DNA of 64,000 bases from Phymorhynchus buccinoides (GCA_017654935.2 CM065687.1:24266639-24330638), one strand, 5' to 3'. Counted from the first letter of the stretch, positions 39,895-53,066 are shown. Made by a program: numbers and translations. The notes: generated from the letters alone by a model not told the origin.

Positions 39895-40425
39895 CTTTTC
39901 TTTTGCACTTGCTTTTGAACAGTTGGTTCCCCATGGGAATGCCACGGTTTCTTTCATAAGAAAAAGTATGCTTGGCAGTTGCCTTCTGGAAGTTCTGTGC
40001 GAGCAAATTCCTCTGATCTATTATCCTTCTCTGCTCTTGCCTTTACTTACTATTATCCACTCATGATCTAGGCTACTAGTTTCTGTCTGATTCTTATTGG
40101 TCCATCCTCCTGCCTTTTCCCCCTGAAACTCCTTTAAGCAGTTTTATCTTTTGTATTCCTGTGAAATTGGAATGTGTTGACCAAACTCGCAGGACATCCA
40201 TGTTTGCGACATCACTCGGTCTGAGGTTGTGATGCGTAGCCGAAGAAGAAGAAGAAGAAGAAATGTGTTGGCCGATGACAGTGTGGAAACCATGATACTG
40301 AACACCATACCTTACCCATCATGTCCATGGCCTGGAATCGCACAAGAAGAAGGAGAAGAAGAAAAAGAAGAAGCACACTCCAGGCAAGGGAGCTATGGAT
40401 GTAGAAATCACTCGTGTTCAAAAAG
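39895..40425 (+). repeat. Dispersed repeat family F, copy 1, with (GAA)n segments
   Basis: CTTCTGGAAGTTCTGTGC (about 39981), CTTTACTTACTATTATCCAC and GGTCCATCCTCCTGCCTTTT match 56893-57012. CATACCTTACCCATCATGTC and CATGGCCTGGAATCGCACAA (40307-40345) match the reverse of 57355-57400. GAAGAAGAAG runs occur at 40243-40262 and 40345-40372. The layout suggests a SINE-like retroposon with a GAA-rich tail. Confidence 0.6.
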
Positions 40426-40433
40426 CTAAACTT

Positions 40434-40437
<4 letters not shown>

Positions 40438-40492
<55 letters not shown>

Positions 40493-40507
40493 ATACACAC
40501 AACACAC

Positions 40508-40546
<39 letters not shown>

Positions 40547-40551
40547 ACACA

Positions 40552-40595
<44 letters not shown>

Positions 40596-40613
40596 ACACA
40601 CACACACACACAC

Positions 40614-40668
<55 letters not shown>
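40438..40668. repeat. (CA)n microsatellite
   Basis: About 230 bp of CA with scattered single-base interruptions. Confidence 0.97.
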
Positions 40669-41275
40669 CTAGTCTTGATCTGGCTATGAGCGAGATTGCT
40701 GATGCTACCTTAGTGACTCCAGGGTTGTTTTCTTCTCAATTGCTCTAGTGTGGCAGGAACATCTTGTGAAGTGAGGAAATGCATGAGCGTAAAGAGTGAG
40801 AATTCGCTCAGACTGCATTTGAGCGAGTGTGTTGCCTTATGTGACAATGCCTTTAGAAGACAGAGCAGAGGAGGAGAGGAAACTGGTTATTATTCTGCTG
40901 TACTGGCTCAAAGCAGTCTTGTGGAACCTCCATCAGAGGAACTAGATAGAACACCAGTCATGTTGTTGAGCTTATCGTCTTCTGCATGTGTATGTTCAGA
41001 TTTGTATCAGATTAAGTCTAAACTAAGACTTGTTTCTTCATTTTCACCCATAATGCTCTCCATTTTATGTTTCGTGTTTACTTTTTTTGTTCGTCACTGT
41101 ACTTTATTCCTCTGTCTATGTGTGTCTGTCTGTCCATCTCTTGTCTCTCTCTCTCTCTCTCCGTTTTGGTCTATCTGCCTGCCTACCTCTCTCTCTGAGT
41201 CTATCTGTGTTCCCTCCCTCTCTTTTATTTACCCCCTCTTTGTTCTCTCCACCTATCTCTCTGATTCTTTCATTA

Positions 41276-41516
41276 TGGTTAGGTTAGGTACATTATAGTC
41301 ACAGAGGCGTCTGTGAAATTCGGGTTGCTCCCACCTGGAGAGCGCGTCGCAGCCAGAGGCGCACCACCCAATTTTTGTTTTTCTGTTTTCTTTTTCTTTT
41401 TTGCATGCGATTTTTGTGTGACTGATGAGGAAGGAAGGGAGGGAAGTAAATTTTGACCAAATGACAACTTTTTCGTTGCCACAGGGTTTAACGTGTGCTA
41501 AGTGCATGAGCACACG

Positions 41517-41545
<29 letters not shown>
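41276..41545. repeat. Dispersed repeat family G, copy 1
   Basis: Landmarks: TATAGTCACAGAGGCGTCTG, GAAATTCGGGTTGCTCCCAC, GGAGAGCGCGTCGCAGCCAG, TTTGACCAAATGACAACTTT and GTGCTAAGTGCATGAGCACA. The copy at 56628-56875 is colinear. A short piece (GTCACAGAGAC, GTGAAATCCGGGCTGCTC) also lies at 6838-6877. Confidence 0.7.
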
Positions 41546-41547
<2 letters not shown>

Positions 41548-41559
41548 ATGTCATATGTG

Positions 41560-42280
41560 TAACTATATGTGCATGCATATATCGCACGCAGTATTCCCGA
41601 TCTTATTCGGTATTTACGAATTTCTGTATTCAGTCGTAACTGAAATGTTTGATCATGGCCCGGACACCTGTAGCATGAGAATTCTCCTTGAGACACATAA
41701 CACTCAATCCATGAAAACCCACCAGAAAAGACGCTGCCTAGCTGCTGATTCAATTGTTCGGATAGTGGTGGATGGGTAGTATTAATATGATAGGGTAGGT
41801 GTTATTAAGATCATTACATATAGTGTATATATTTGTGGTATGTTGATGAAATGTGGAGGAGATAGGTATAATGTGGGTCTTTGGTTCACATCATGTTGCC
41901 TTCATGATGTTCGTGGGATGTCAGCAGTAGTTGTGTTGCCAGAACTGTAGTGTCTACATTGTTGGCATCTCTTCAGTTATGTCTGAAACGCTTTGGTGGT
42001 AAAGGGGTTTTGTGCCCGAGAGTCGTCACATTTCTGATGCATAGATAGATGAAAAGAAGCACAATTCTTGGTACTGCATGTCTCACTGCCTTGTCTGGTT
42101 ATTTAACCGTATTTCATGCCATTATACTTTTCTCATTGCGGAATTGCAAAACTTCGTTTGGTTCACGACAGCCCTTATGTGGAAGATGAGCCTGCAAGCA
42201 ACACGAACTTTCTGCAGATATGCGTGCACTCACATATTATATACACAGAGGACATAGAGGCACACAGACAAACACAGACA
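41560..42280. other. No gene recognised
   Basis: Mixed-composition sequence with short frames only; no splice-bounded exon or repeat landmark was recognised. Confidence 0.35.
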
Positions 42281-42284
42281 CTCT

Positions 42285-42478
42285 CAAACACACCACACCA
42301 CCATACCACACCACACCACCATACCACACCACACCACCATACCACACCACACCACACCATTCCACATACCCACACGCGCACGCGCGCGCGCACACACACA
42401 CGCGCGCGCATGTACGCACACACATGCACATACACACGCGCACGCACACACATGCACACACACGCGCACACACACACT
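42285..42478. repeat. CCATACCACACCACA minisatellite followed by CA/CG-rich run
   Basis: ACCACACCACCATACCAC is repeated about four times at 42290-42360, then an imperfect (CA)n with CGCGCG interruptions to 42478. Confidence 0.85.
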
Positions 42479-42887
42479 TTCTTTCGTCTTTCTTAGTTTT
42501 CACACCCCATCCCCTCTCTCTTCTCTCCCCCCCCCCCTCATTCTCTTCCTCACCCATAAACTAATATCCCACCCCCACCCCTTCCTCCTCACCCGTACAC
42601 CCATTTTTCCATTCACTATTCAGGTAAGCCACAAGGCTGTTGAGTAAAGTCATCATGCTTACTGGCCGTTCATTAACGTAGGTAGAACCAGACATACAAT
42701 GCCAGGCATACATACACACACCTTTTCTCCATGTAGCCTGCAGTACATACGCCAACATGTACCATGTTACTTCATCACTGTGAAGGCCTAGTATTAGTAT
42801 TACTGTATGGCGATCATGTAGGGGACCATGGGGTAAACTGACCCACTCTGGCTACCCTGTTTGTTTGTTTTTTTATTTCCCCTACTA

Positions 42888-42892
<5 letters not shown>

Positions 42893-42961
<69 letters not shown>
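42893..42961. repeat. (GA)n microsatellite
   Basis: About 34 GA units; a shorter GA block lies at 43162-43200. Confidence 0.95.
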
Positions 42962-42965
<4 letters not shown>

Positions 42966-43161
42966 ACTGAACTGGTTTATTGCACTTTGACCATAGACCA
43001 CAATACAACCGGCAGGGTAAAGGGAAAAGAACATAAAGCGCACATCGCTAATACTATCTCAGTATGTGCAGTGCAATATTTAAAGAGAAAAGAAAAGAAA
43101 ACGCACATCAGTAATACTATTTAAACATGTGCAATGCAATTTTACTTATTTTTCAAAATTG

Positions 43162-43200
<39 letters not shown>

Positions 43201-43806
43201 TAAGTACGGGTTATTCATCTCACATCTGTACTCAAAGTGGGCGGACATCACTGATCAGTACTGATATTAAGTTTGGTCAGTCACGCCTTTCCTTTCCATT
43301 AGAGACCGTTATATAAATAGGTTTATAATGTCAACCACTAGGAGAGGTACAGTGTGTGCGTGCGCATGTGTGTGTGTGTTTGTGTGCGCACAGTTAATAG
43401 ATGAAATAAAACTACATGTATTCAATGCACAGTACAGAACAAGTGTTTGGTGGGGGTTTTCGTGCAACATTTATCTTTCTTTCTTTCACAATTGTAATCA
43501 CATACACAGTATGCACAAGGAAGGAAGGAATTAAGAAAGTAAGAAAGAAAGGAATGAAATGAAGAGGGAAATAAGGATGAAGAAGTTCAGCCAGCATTGC
43601 TGCTAATGAAGGTGCGTGTGTGTGTTCTGGTAAATACATATGTATGTGTGTGTGTGTGTGCGTGTTGTGGTAGATGCACGTTTGTGTGTGCGTGCGCATG
43701 CATGTGTGTGCAAACAGCTGTCAGTGGCAACAACATTACAGCAACACTTTGCTCGTGCAACACGAAGCCAGTCACTGGCCTGTTTGTTTTGGCACCACTT
43801 ATTGCT

Positions 43807-43837
43807 GCCTTCTCTCTCCCTCTCCCTCTCCCTCTCC

Positions 43838-43888
<51 letters not shown>

Positions 43889-43893
43889 GCACG

Positions 43894-43936
<43 letters not shown>

Positions 43937-43955
43937 AGAGACACACACACAAAAC
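43807..43955. repeat. (TC)n-(AC)n compound array
   Basis: CTCTCCCTCTCC variants, (TC)n, then (AC)n with CGCACGCA breaks. Confidence 0.95.
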
Positions 43956-44106
43956 ACACAGAGGAGGCGGAGGGAGAGTTGAGCAATTTGGCAGTGTGTG
44001 GTGTGCTCTTGAGAGTTGCTGTTAGCCTAGTGTTACACCTTCACAACTTCTCTGACCTTGTGTTCTGCTCAAGGTGGGGAATGCACAGGGTTACATCCCG
44101 TTTGTC

Positions 44107-46720
44107 CCATTGTTGCTCCATCCTGTTCTTGTCTCTATGTGTCCACATTTCTATGTGTCTCCATCTCTATGTGACCCATCTCTATATGCCCTTCTCTATG
44201 TGTCCCTACGCATCTTCATCTCTGTGTGACCCATCTCTATATGCCATTCTCTGTGTGTCCCCATCCATGCATGTCCCCATCTATGTGTGTCCCCTGTCTC
44301 TATGTGTCCCCATGCCTATGTGCCCCTGTCTCTATTTGTCCCCATCTTTATATGCCCTTCTCTATGTGTCCCTGTCCCTATATGTTCCCATCTCTATGTG
44401 TCCCCATCACTATGTGTCCTAATCTCTGTGTCCCCATCTCTATGTGACCCATCTCTATGTGGCCCATCTCTATATGCCCTTCTCTATGTGTCCCCATCCT
44501 TACATGTCCCCACTTCTATGTGTCCCCCTTCTCTATGTGTCCCATCTCTATGTGACCCATCTCTATGTGTCCCCATCTCTATGTGACCCATCTTTATATG
44601 CCCTTCCATATGTGTCCATATCCTTACATGTCCCCACCTCTATATGTCCCCCGTCTCTATGTGTCCCCATCTCTTTATGCCCTTATTTATGTGTGCCTGT
44701 CCCTATGTGTCCCCGTCTGTATGTGTCCCCATTATGTCCCGGCATATAGAGATGGGTCACACAGAGGGGACACATAGAGATGGGGACACACAGAGATGGG
44801 ACACTTAGAGACAGGGGACACATAGAGGTGGGGACATGTAGGGATGGGGACACATAGAGAAGGGCATATAGGGATGGGCCACATATAGAGACGGGGTCAC
44901 ATAGAGATGGGGGCACATAGAGATTGGAATACATAGAGATGGGGACACATAGAGATGGGGACACATAGAGACAGGAATACATAGACTCGGGGACACAATA
45001 ATGTGGATGCATAGAGATGGGAATATATAGGGATGGTGTCACATAGAGAAGAGCATAGAGATGAGTCACATAGAGATGGGGAGACACATAGAGATGGGGA
45101 CACATAGAGATGGGGACACATAGAGATGGGGACACATATAGACGGGGGACACACAGAGATGGGGGCACATAGAGATGGGGACACATATAGACAGGGGACA
45201 CACATAGATGGGGGCATATTGAGATGGGGACACATATAGATGGGGACACACATAGATGGGGGCATATAGAGATGGGGACACATATAGATGGGGGACACAC
45301 ATAGATGGGGGCATATAGAGATGGGGACACATATAGATGGGGACACATATAGACGGGGGACACACATAGATGGGGGCATATAGAGATGGGGACACATATA
45401 GATGGGGGACACACATAGATGGGGGCATATAGAGATGGGGACACATATAGATGGGGGACACATATAGATGGGGACATATAGAGATGGGGACACATATAGA
45501 CGGAGGACACACATAGATGGGGGCATATAGAGATGGGGACACATATAGACGGGGGACACACATAGATGGGGGCATATAGAGATGGGGACACATATAGACG
45601 GGGGACACACATAGATGGGGGCACATAGAGATGGGGACACATATAGACGGAGGACACACATAGATGGGGGCATATTGAGATGGGGACACATATAGACGGG
45701 GACACACATAGATGGGGGCATATAGAGACGGGGACACATATAGACGGGGACACACATAGATGGGGGCATATAGAGATGGGGACACATATAGACGGGGGAC
45801 ACACATAGATGGGGGCACATAGAGATGGGGACACATATAGACGGGGGACACACATAGATGGGGGCATATTGAGATGGGGACACATATAGACGGGGGACAC
45901 ACATAGATGGGGGCACATAGAGATGGGGACACATATAGACAGGGGACACACATAGATGGGGGCATATTGAGATGGGGACACATATAGACGGGGGACACAC
46001 ATAGATGGGGGCACATAGAGATGGGGACACATATAGACGGAGGACACACATAGATGGGGGCATATTGAGATGGGGACACATATAGACGGGGGACACACAT
46101 AGATGGGGACATATAGAGATGGGGACACATATAGACGGAGGACACACATAGATGGGGGCATATAGAGATGGGGACACATATAGACGGAGGACACACATAG
46201 ATGGGGGCATATAGAGATGGGGACACATATAGACGGAGGACACACATAGATGGGGGACATATAGAGATGGGGACACATATAGACGGGGGACACACATAGA
46301 TGGGGGCATATAGAGATGGGGACACATATAGACGGGGGACACATAGAGATGGGGGACACATAGAGATGGGGACACATATAGACGGGGGACACACATAGAT
46401 GGGGGCATATAGAGATGGGGACACATATAGACGGGGACACACATAGATGGGGGCACATAGAGATGGGGACACATATAGACGGGGGACACACATAGATGGG
46501 GGCACATAGAGATGGGGACACATATAGACGGGGGACACACATAGATGGGGGCACATAGAGATGTATGGGGGATGGGGACACATATAGACGGGGGACACAC
46601 ATAGATGGGGGCACATAGAGATGGGGACACATATAGACGGGGGACACACATAGATGGGGGCATATAGAGATGGGGACACACATAGATGGGGACACATAGA
46701 GAAGGGGACACATAAAGACA
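44107..46720. repeat. 2.6-kb minisatellite that reverses orientation at about 44745
   Basis: The left part (44107-44745) repeats CTCTATGTGTCCCCAT-type units. From about 44745 the same sequence appears in reverse (GGGGACACATAGAGAT) to 46720. In the right part most copies form a 49-bp higher-order unit of three 16-17-bp subunits: GGGGGCATATAGAGAT, GGGGACACATATAGAC and GGGGGACACACATAGAT. The array is open in all three minus-strand frames, giving an apparent 736-codon frame of Cys/Pro/Tyr/Leu/Met-rich repeats. The 49-bp period shifts frame each copy, so I regard these frames as non-coding. Confidence 0.93.
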
Positions 46721-46900
46721 AGAACGAGACAGGGCAACAATGGGACGGGGCACAAATGGGACGGGGCACAAAAATGGGCTGACCCCATGCAGTCTCCCAT
46801 ATTACACACAACTAACGTATGTGTAAGAACATGCACGCACGCACACATGCACGCACGCTCGCACACACGCACACACACACACACACACACCATTGATTAC

Positions 46901-47138
46901 CTTGCTCTTCTTGGAAGGTCACAGCAACATTGACCTTGTAGGCACTAGCATTTTCAGGTAAAAGTAAAGTCTTGCTTGTGTCAATGGTTGGGCGCCACTG
47001 GTGGACTGATCTGGTGACTTCTGACAAAACCACTCTAGCAAAATGGGCTGACATAAGTGTTGTTTTCTTTGGCATATTATCAATGATGACAAGCACTTGG
47101 GTTATTAAAACAAATGCAAAAACGTCACTTACAAACAT
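46901..47138 (-). CDS. Candidate first coding exon of an unidentified minus-strand gene
   Basis: Read on the minus strand, ATG at 47138 opens 79 codons: MFVSDVFAFVLITQVLVIID, then NMPKKTTLMSAHFARVVLSE, VTRSVHQWRPTIDTSK, LLLPENASAYKVNVAVTF. It ends EEQG at CAAG|GTAATC, a fair donor in phase 1. A hydrophobic N-terminal segment (residues 5-19) could be a signal or membrane anchor. A CCAAT box in the right orientation lies about 50 bp upstream (47188-47194). Codon use looks protein-like, not repeat-like. No family was recognised and no second exon was found within the minisatellite downstream. Confidence 0.3.
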
Positions 47139-47880
47139 GACTGCAGTATGACTGCTTTGTCCCAGTAAAGACCACTCTACATCTCATTGGCGCTTTTGTT
47201 TACAATGATACAGAAGCTCTGCCAAGTCTCGTTTCTGTGGTGACATCGCATATCTATTTAGGTCCATTTGGCCCAAACTGTTTTAGCATTTCTGTCGGAC
47301 AGTCATTACATCGTTTGTTATGTTAGTCACTTAGGAATTTGGGTACCCATTTTGTTGTGAGCTTTCTCGATGGAAGATGTTTACGCATTATCTATACTAT
47401 TGTACTCAAAAAGAAGAAGTGTCACTCCTGTCACTTATTTCTGTCAAGTGTCAAATATGGATCTTCATCGGTCAGTTTCTTCAAAAACGGTTTTGCACGT
47501 TCTGAACTGCAAAAAAGTGAACTAGAGGGTGACATTTTTGGAAGCAGTGTTTTCCAGGATTGAAAACTTGAACAAATTTGCAAATTGTACAATAAAAAGT
47601 ACACATTCGGCCATAAATATCTGTCGGAATGAATTTTCTTATAATAGTTCCTAAGTTTCATCCCTATGAAGTTACAGCAAGTGAACCAGTCAGCTCAAGA
47701 ATCCACAATTTTTGGTCACAGGTGCTTACATCATCATATTTTCAATGGCGTCATACACTCATGTAGGACATGACATTACGATGATAGTGTGCAAGCAAAT
47801 GCCTTAGAGAATGAAGTTTTCTTTGCTACCTCCATTATAGCTCTATGTTTTATAGATTACAAATGGCAGGACCATTGCCA
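47139..47880. other. No gene recognised
   Basis: Ordinary intergenic composition. It holds the possible upstream region of the minus-strand candidate exon, and nothing else that I can support. Confidence 0.35.
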
Positions 47881-48006
47881 AAATTTACTGAGCAGCCCTC
47901 GTAAGAGCTTGAAAAATTATCCAAAATAAGGTCTTAAGTGGAAGGGAGTTCAATTGTATAAGGGAGGTAATTTTAATACTTACAAAGAAGGACAATGTCT
48001 CAGACA

Positions 48007-48039
<33 letters not shown>

Positions 48040-48062
48040 CTTATCAGGGAGGTTCCACTGTA
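47880..48062. repeat. MITE fragment related to 62097-62689, with poly-G
   Basis: AAAATAAGGTCTTAAGTGGA, ATAAGGGAGGTAA and GTCTTATCAGGGAGGTTCCA resemble the CGGTCTTAAACTGGAGGGGT and CTTATAACAGAGGTT blocks at 62140-62280. A 32-base G-run (about 48007-48038) interrupts it. Confidence 0.45.
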
Positions 48063-48179
48063 CATGAAATTTGGCTTTATAAATAGTTTGTTTCGTCGGA
48101 TGTAGGAGATGTACATGAAGATTTAATGTTAACTTTGATGGGGTGGAAATCCCGCTGTACCAGAACAAGTGTGACTGAT

Positions 48180-48278
48180 GGGAAAAGCTTGCTCAACAGC
48201 GTAGACCGTCATGGCTGTATGTTACCTAGGGAAAAGCTTGCTCAACAGTGTAGACCGTCATGGCTGTCTGTTACCTAT
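48180..48278 (+). repeat. 49-bp direct duplication
   Basis: GGGAAAAGCTTGCTCAACAG...GTAGACCGTCATGGCTGT...GTTACCTA occurs twice back to back with two or three differences. Confidence 0.9.
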
Positions 48279-48622
48279 TAAAGCTGCATTATTCTTGGAG
48301 CAGGAAGAACCACTGCTGACAATACACATGGGTGACCTTTGACAGAAATAACACACAGATTGTTTAATTGTATACTTTGTGTGAGTTCATGCATATCCCC
48401 CCTCCCCGCTTTTTGTCTATTTCTAATTCTCTTTCTGTGTGTGTGTGTGTGTGGATCTGTCTCTTTTTGTTAGTCTCTTCTCTGTGTGTCTGTCTGTCTG
48501 TCTCTTTCTGTCTCTGTCTCTTTTTTTTCTTCTGATTTTGTGTTCTCGTATTCACTTTTTCGTCTGCCCTTCTTTTTGTGTTTTTTAAACATGCAACACA
48601 CGCACACTTCCCCCCCTCTCCC

Positions 48623-48628
48623 TCTCTC

Positions 48629-48705
<77 letters not shown>

Positions 48706-48740
48706 GTGTGCATGTCTGTGTGTGTGTGTGTGTGTGTGTA
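48623..48740. repeat. (TC)n then (GT)n microsatellite
   Basis: (TC)n at 48630-48701, then GTGTGTGT at 48715-48740. Confidence 0.95.
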
Positions 48741-49625
48741 TGTGTGCACTTGCATTCAAACATCATGCATGCACATTAACCAGTAATGTGTAGGTCTGTG
48801 TCCTCAAGTCTATATGCAAGAAAAGCAAGACATATGATATTGCCTGATCATTCAGCTCTGCAATGCAACCTGTTATATTGTGTCTGACTTACAATAATGA
48901 AGGGTAACAGTGATATCGGGTGAACATACAAAATTATAGGGCACCCTACCTTATCTATTGGAATGCCAAACTCGGTGTAAGACAAGGGGAAAGGAAGATC
49001 CGCGGGGAAGTTAAAACATCAGACGCATTCCTTTGAAGTTGAACAGTAGCATAGATTGTTGCTCTTTCATCTTGTGCAGTACCTGGGATTTTATGTGAGT
49101 GCCAGATAGGTTATCAAGCATGAAAAAAAATGATACTTGTGGTTTTGGGATAAAAGTATGCTTGTCATGTTTTGGATGGATGGAAGTGGATAGTGGATGG
49201 CAAGTTGAAAAACATACTGTGCTGTTGTAGATAATGATATAGACATTTTTGTGCTTTCTGTGTATAGAAATGGTGGCTTTTTTATGCCATGTATAAATTA
49301 GCTAGCAAGTATCCTCCAAGATACATCTGTGTGTGTGTGTGTCGATATGTCTCTGCCTGCCTGCCTGTATTTGTGTCTTTGTATGTGTCTGTCTGTGTAT
49401 GTTTATCTGTATTTCCTAGTATTTATGCATGCTTGAGTGAATGTATGAGAAGGAGGGAGAGAACACGCATGAATGTACACACACATGTACGCACACACAC
49501 TGATATTCTTGTAGATTGAACTTCAGCTTTTATACTCTTGAAAATAATCTTTCAATCATCCCCATTCATCAAACCCACCATACTACCATCTGCTTACTAC
49601 CTAGGTATGTGTGTGTGTGTTTCAG
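48741..49625. other. Intron or upstream region of the RASSF gene
   Basis: No exon for the first half of the C1 domain (expected W-C-D-x-C-G) is visible here. The last 50 bp are pyrimidine-rich and end GTGTTTCAG, the acceptor of the first recognised RASSF exon. Confidence 0.4.
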
Positions 49626-52600
49626 ATTGCCAGTACACATGCCACCTCAGCTGCGTGCCTTCAGTCAACCTGGACTGCACCACTATATCCCCAGGTTTAG
49701 GGGAGGGGCCTGTGGCCACACCCACTGACCTTCCATCCCCTTCCAATCCTCCACCATCCCCTGCCTCCACTGAAACCTCTCTGACAGAGCGTCGCACCGT
49801 CGTGGCTCATCGATCTCCTCAGAGACTTCAGTCTCCTGCTGTGTCTTCCACAAACGCTCAGCCTATGACAGTGCTTCCCAGTGTGCAAAGTTTGCCTCCC
49901 CCGTGTAGTTCCTCTTCGCTCAATCTGTCATCAATAAGAGACCCTCTGTTGGGCGCGTATGTCTCATCCTCGAGGTCGTTATCATCCAGTGCGTTGTCAG
50001 TGACTTCTGGAGCGTCAGCGTCAGCGTCGGCGCCAGTGTGTGTGGAGAAAGACTTGAACCAGAACGCCAAACATATTGATGACAGTTTGCTGCCGCCGGA
50101 ACCCAGTGTGGGCGAGGATGTGTGTGAGGCCTCTAATGTGAGTTGACAGTGGTGTGATGATTTAAATGTTGGTGTTGGTACTGTCATATCAATGATTAGA
50201 TTTGATGATGAATAGGTGGTTTCACTGGGTTGGAGGATGGTGTACGGGTGTTGAGCAAAAAAAAGGAAGAGAAAATAGTGAAAGATTGGGGGTGTTAATT
50301 GTTCTCTCATTATTCTATGTATGGGTTGTTTACTTAATACTATTGTATAAATGTACAATATGTTAGAATAAATGTACCTGTAGTTTATGGATTGTTTGCT
50401 GCTGGTTATTTCCTCTCTTTGGATCAGCAAGGGTAGTAAGAGAATTTGTATGGGTAAAGATTGTATCTTTAAACTCGTTGCAATGGTATAGGCAAAACAT
50501 GGCAGAATCAGAATAGCTGGTTGAATCAAAACAAACAATGAATTTACTAAACTTTATAGTTTAATTTTTTTTAAATTGTTTTCAGAGAATTATGAAATTG
50601 ACTTGGCTAAAAGATTGGTGGTTTTGACTGATACATCTTTTCAGGAGAAAGACGAGACAGACAGTGGGTACAGGTCGGGGACCATTCCAGAAGAGAAGCT
50701 GCCCAAGGCTCCCAGCCAGGCCACCCTCAACCGCATGGAGCTATGCCGCAAGATTCAAACCTTCAACCATTTCGTGCCCAGTGTCGCCTTCGAGCAGGTC
50801 AGAAAGATAGATTTGGAGACTTCAGAAAGAAGGAATAATGACATGTAAAGAAATGGTTTAACATTAACTCTTTCACCGCCAATGTCGCATTTTTGCACCA
50901 CAATAATTTAACACCCATGTCACTAAAAGGCATCCAAGCCGGGCCTGTTATCCAAAGAGCCTATTTTTACCCGGCCAGAGGCCAGGGTTTTGCGATTGGT
51001 TTGTGTGTGTATCTGTGTGTGTGTCTGTGTATCGATTATCTTAAAAACTACTGTTTGGACTTTGATTAAAATTGGCAGAGGGGTAGACAGCTTGAAAAGG
51101 AATCTTCCTTTCGTTAATCAACACCGTGCTGACCTTGACCTTGAAGTTTGACCTTGAAAACCGAAATTTCCTTCTTTGGGCTATGTAATTTCCCCCCAGC
51201 TTTTTTTTGTGAACTAGTGAACAGAATGGCTTCAAATTTTGTGTGGTGGTGTACCATGGTGCAAGGAAGTTTGTATAAAAGTTCAGCTGTATCTCGTGAT
51301 TTACTGAACAGAATCGCTTCAAATTTTGGGCTATGTATTTTATGCGTTCTGTAAGGGTGGAAAGTGGTGTGTTTATTGGGGGGTGGGGAGGGGAGAGGAC
51401 ATAACTCTGGCCAGGTTGCACTGTCACAATGCGTTGCTGCCGCTCGGGCTGCCTTTGTCTTAATTTTTAGAGGTAAGAACAGGCCTTACGTTACACATGT
51501 CATAGAGGAATCCCCAATATTGCAGATGATGTTTTTCTCTACCCAGGTAAGTTTAATAGAAATGTTTTGCGAAAAATGACTGGCAGCGAAAGGGTTAAAT
51601 TTAAAAATTTTAATCACTACTCTAAGAAGCACCTTACAGTGCATAAAACACGGTGCTTCCAGATAGCAGAAAAGGCAGTTGCTGTTCCAGAGGGCTGGGC
51701 TGGAATGTTATTTACAGTGGAGATGCCTCTCCCAGGGTGCATCCCCACTCTCTTGGCCAAGAGAGCGTTGGAACAGCTGGTGTTGGGGAAGGTCCCCAAA
51801 GGCCAAGTAAGCACCTTGGCTGGAGCACTAAGAGCCGGTACGAGTGCCCCCTAGTTTGAGCGTCATGGTCGTTCACAGCAGACTGACCTGTACGATGGTT
51901 TTACATCTCTGTAGAAAATCAGTTATTGTACAACTTTCTTTGCATTGGCCCCCAACAAATGCCCCCTACTTTGAGCGTCATGGTCGTTCACAGCAGACTG
52001 ACCTGTACCATGGTTTTACATCACTGTAGAAAACCAGTTATTGTACAGCTTCCTTTTTACCATTGGCCCCCAACAAATGCCCCCTAGTTTGAGCGTCATG
52101 GTCGTTCACAACAGACTGACCTGTATCATGGTTTTACATCTCTGTAGAAAACCAGTTATTCTACAACTTTCTTTTTGCCATTGGCCCCAACTTCAGGCTG
52201 ATGTCGATGATAAAAGCCATGTAAGTAAATGGCCATGTTGGTGTTTTTTTAATATATAATAGTGCAGGACAAAACCCTCAAGTGTCTGGCAAACCAGATC
52301 AACTAGCATTGAATAAAGGAACCTGTTTGTGGTTTCTAAAGAGACCTGTTTGTGGTTTCAGAGAGAAGATGGGGAATCATTCCAAGGTTTTCTGCGCGTG
52401 ACGCTGAACCTGATCCGGCCGATCACCATGGAGCTGGGAGCGCGGCCCCCATCCATCTACGAGCTGCTGACTCGCGAACACATCGTGGAGCAGAGCACGC
52501 AGCACGTGGCCTTCTACATGCCCCGCGACACCGTCAAGTCCATACATATCTCAAGGTTTATTGCACAATTTAACTTTTTTTGTTTTCATTCCATATATTC

Positions 52601-52997
52601 CATTATGTTACAGTAAACTTATTTTACTTAACGAAAGGCCTGATTTTCTCTCAAAATGAAGTAGTGCACAATTTATTATATACTATGCAATTCAGTGGTT
52701 AGAATTATGTTTATTGTGTGGATTTGTACGTGATGCAGAGCATTTCAGGTAGACTGGACTTATCATAGCTTTTATTGCTTTTATTAGGGTAGGCATACAA
52801 AGCAAAATTAGAGAGATCGATTAGAGGGCTATAAGATTTTGACATAAATTTAGTTTTTTTAAATATTAAAAAATGTCTCATTTTACATGGCATAATTTTG
52901 TGGTGTCTGACATCCGTGGACACAGATTTCCACGTAAGTTATGCAACATTCAGAATCACAAATGCATGCATGCATAAAGATATGTTCATGAGTACAT

Positions 52998-53066
<69 letters not shown>

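Noticed and set aside
40749..41000. Frame after CTCAATTGCTCTAG encoding CEVRKCMSVKSENSLRLHLS
   Set aside because: The acceptor looks reasonable, but the frame runs on into low-complexity CT sequence, there is no clear donor, and no similarity was recognised.
44683..46893. A 736-codon minus-strand open frame rich in Cys, Pro, Tyr and Met
   Set aside because: It lies entirely within the 49-bp minisatellite, all three frames are open, and the period is not a multiple of three.
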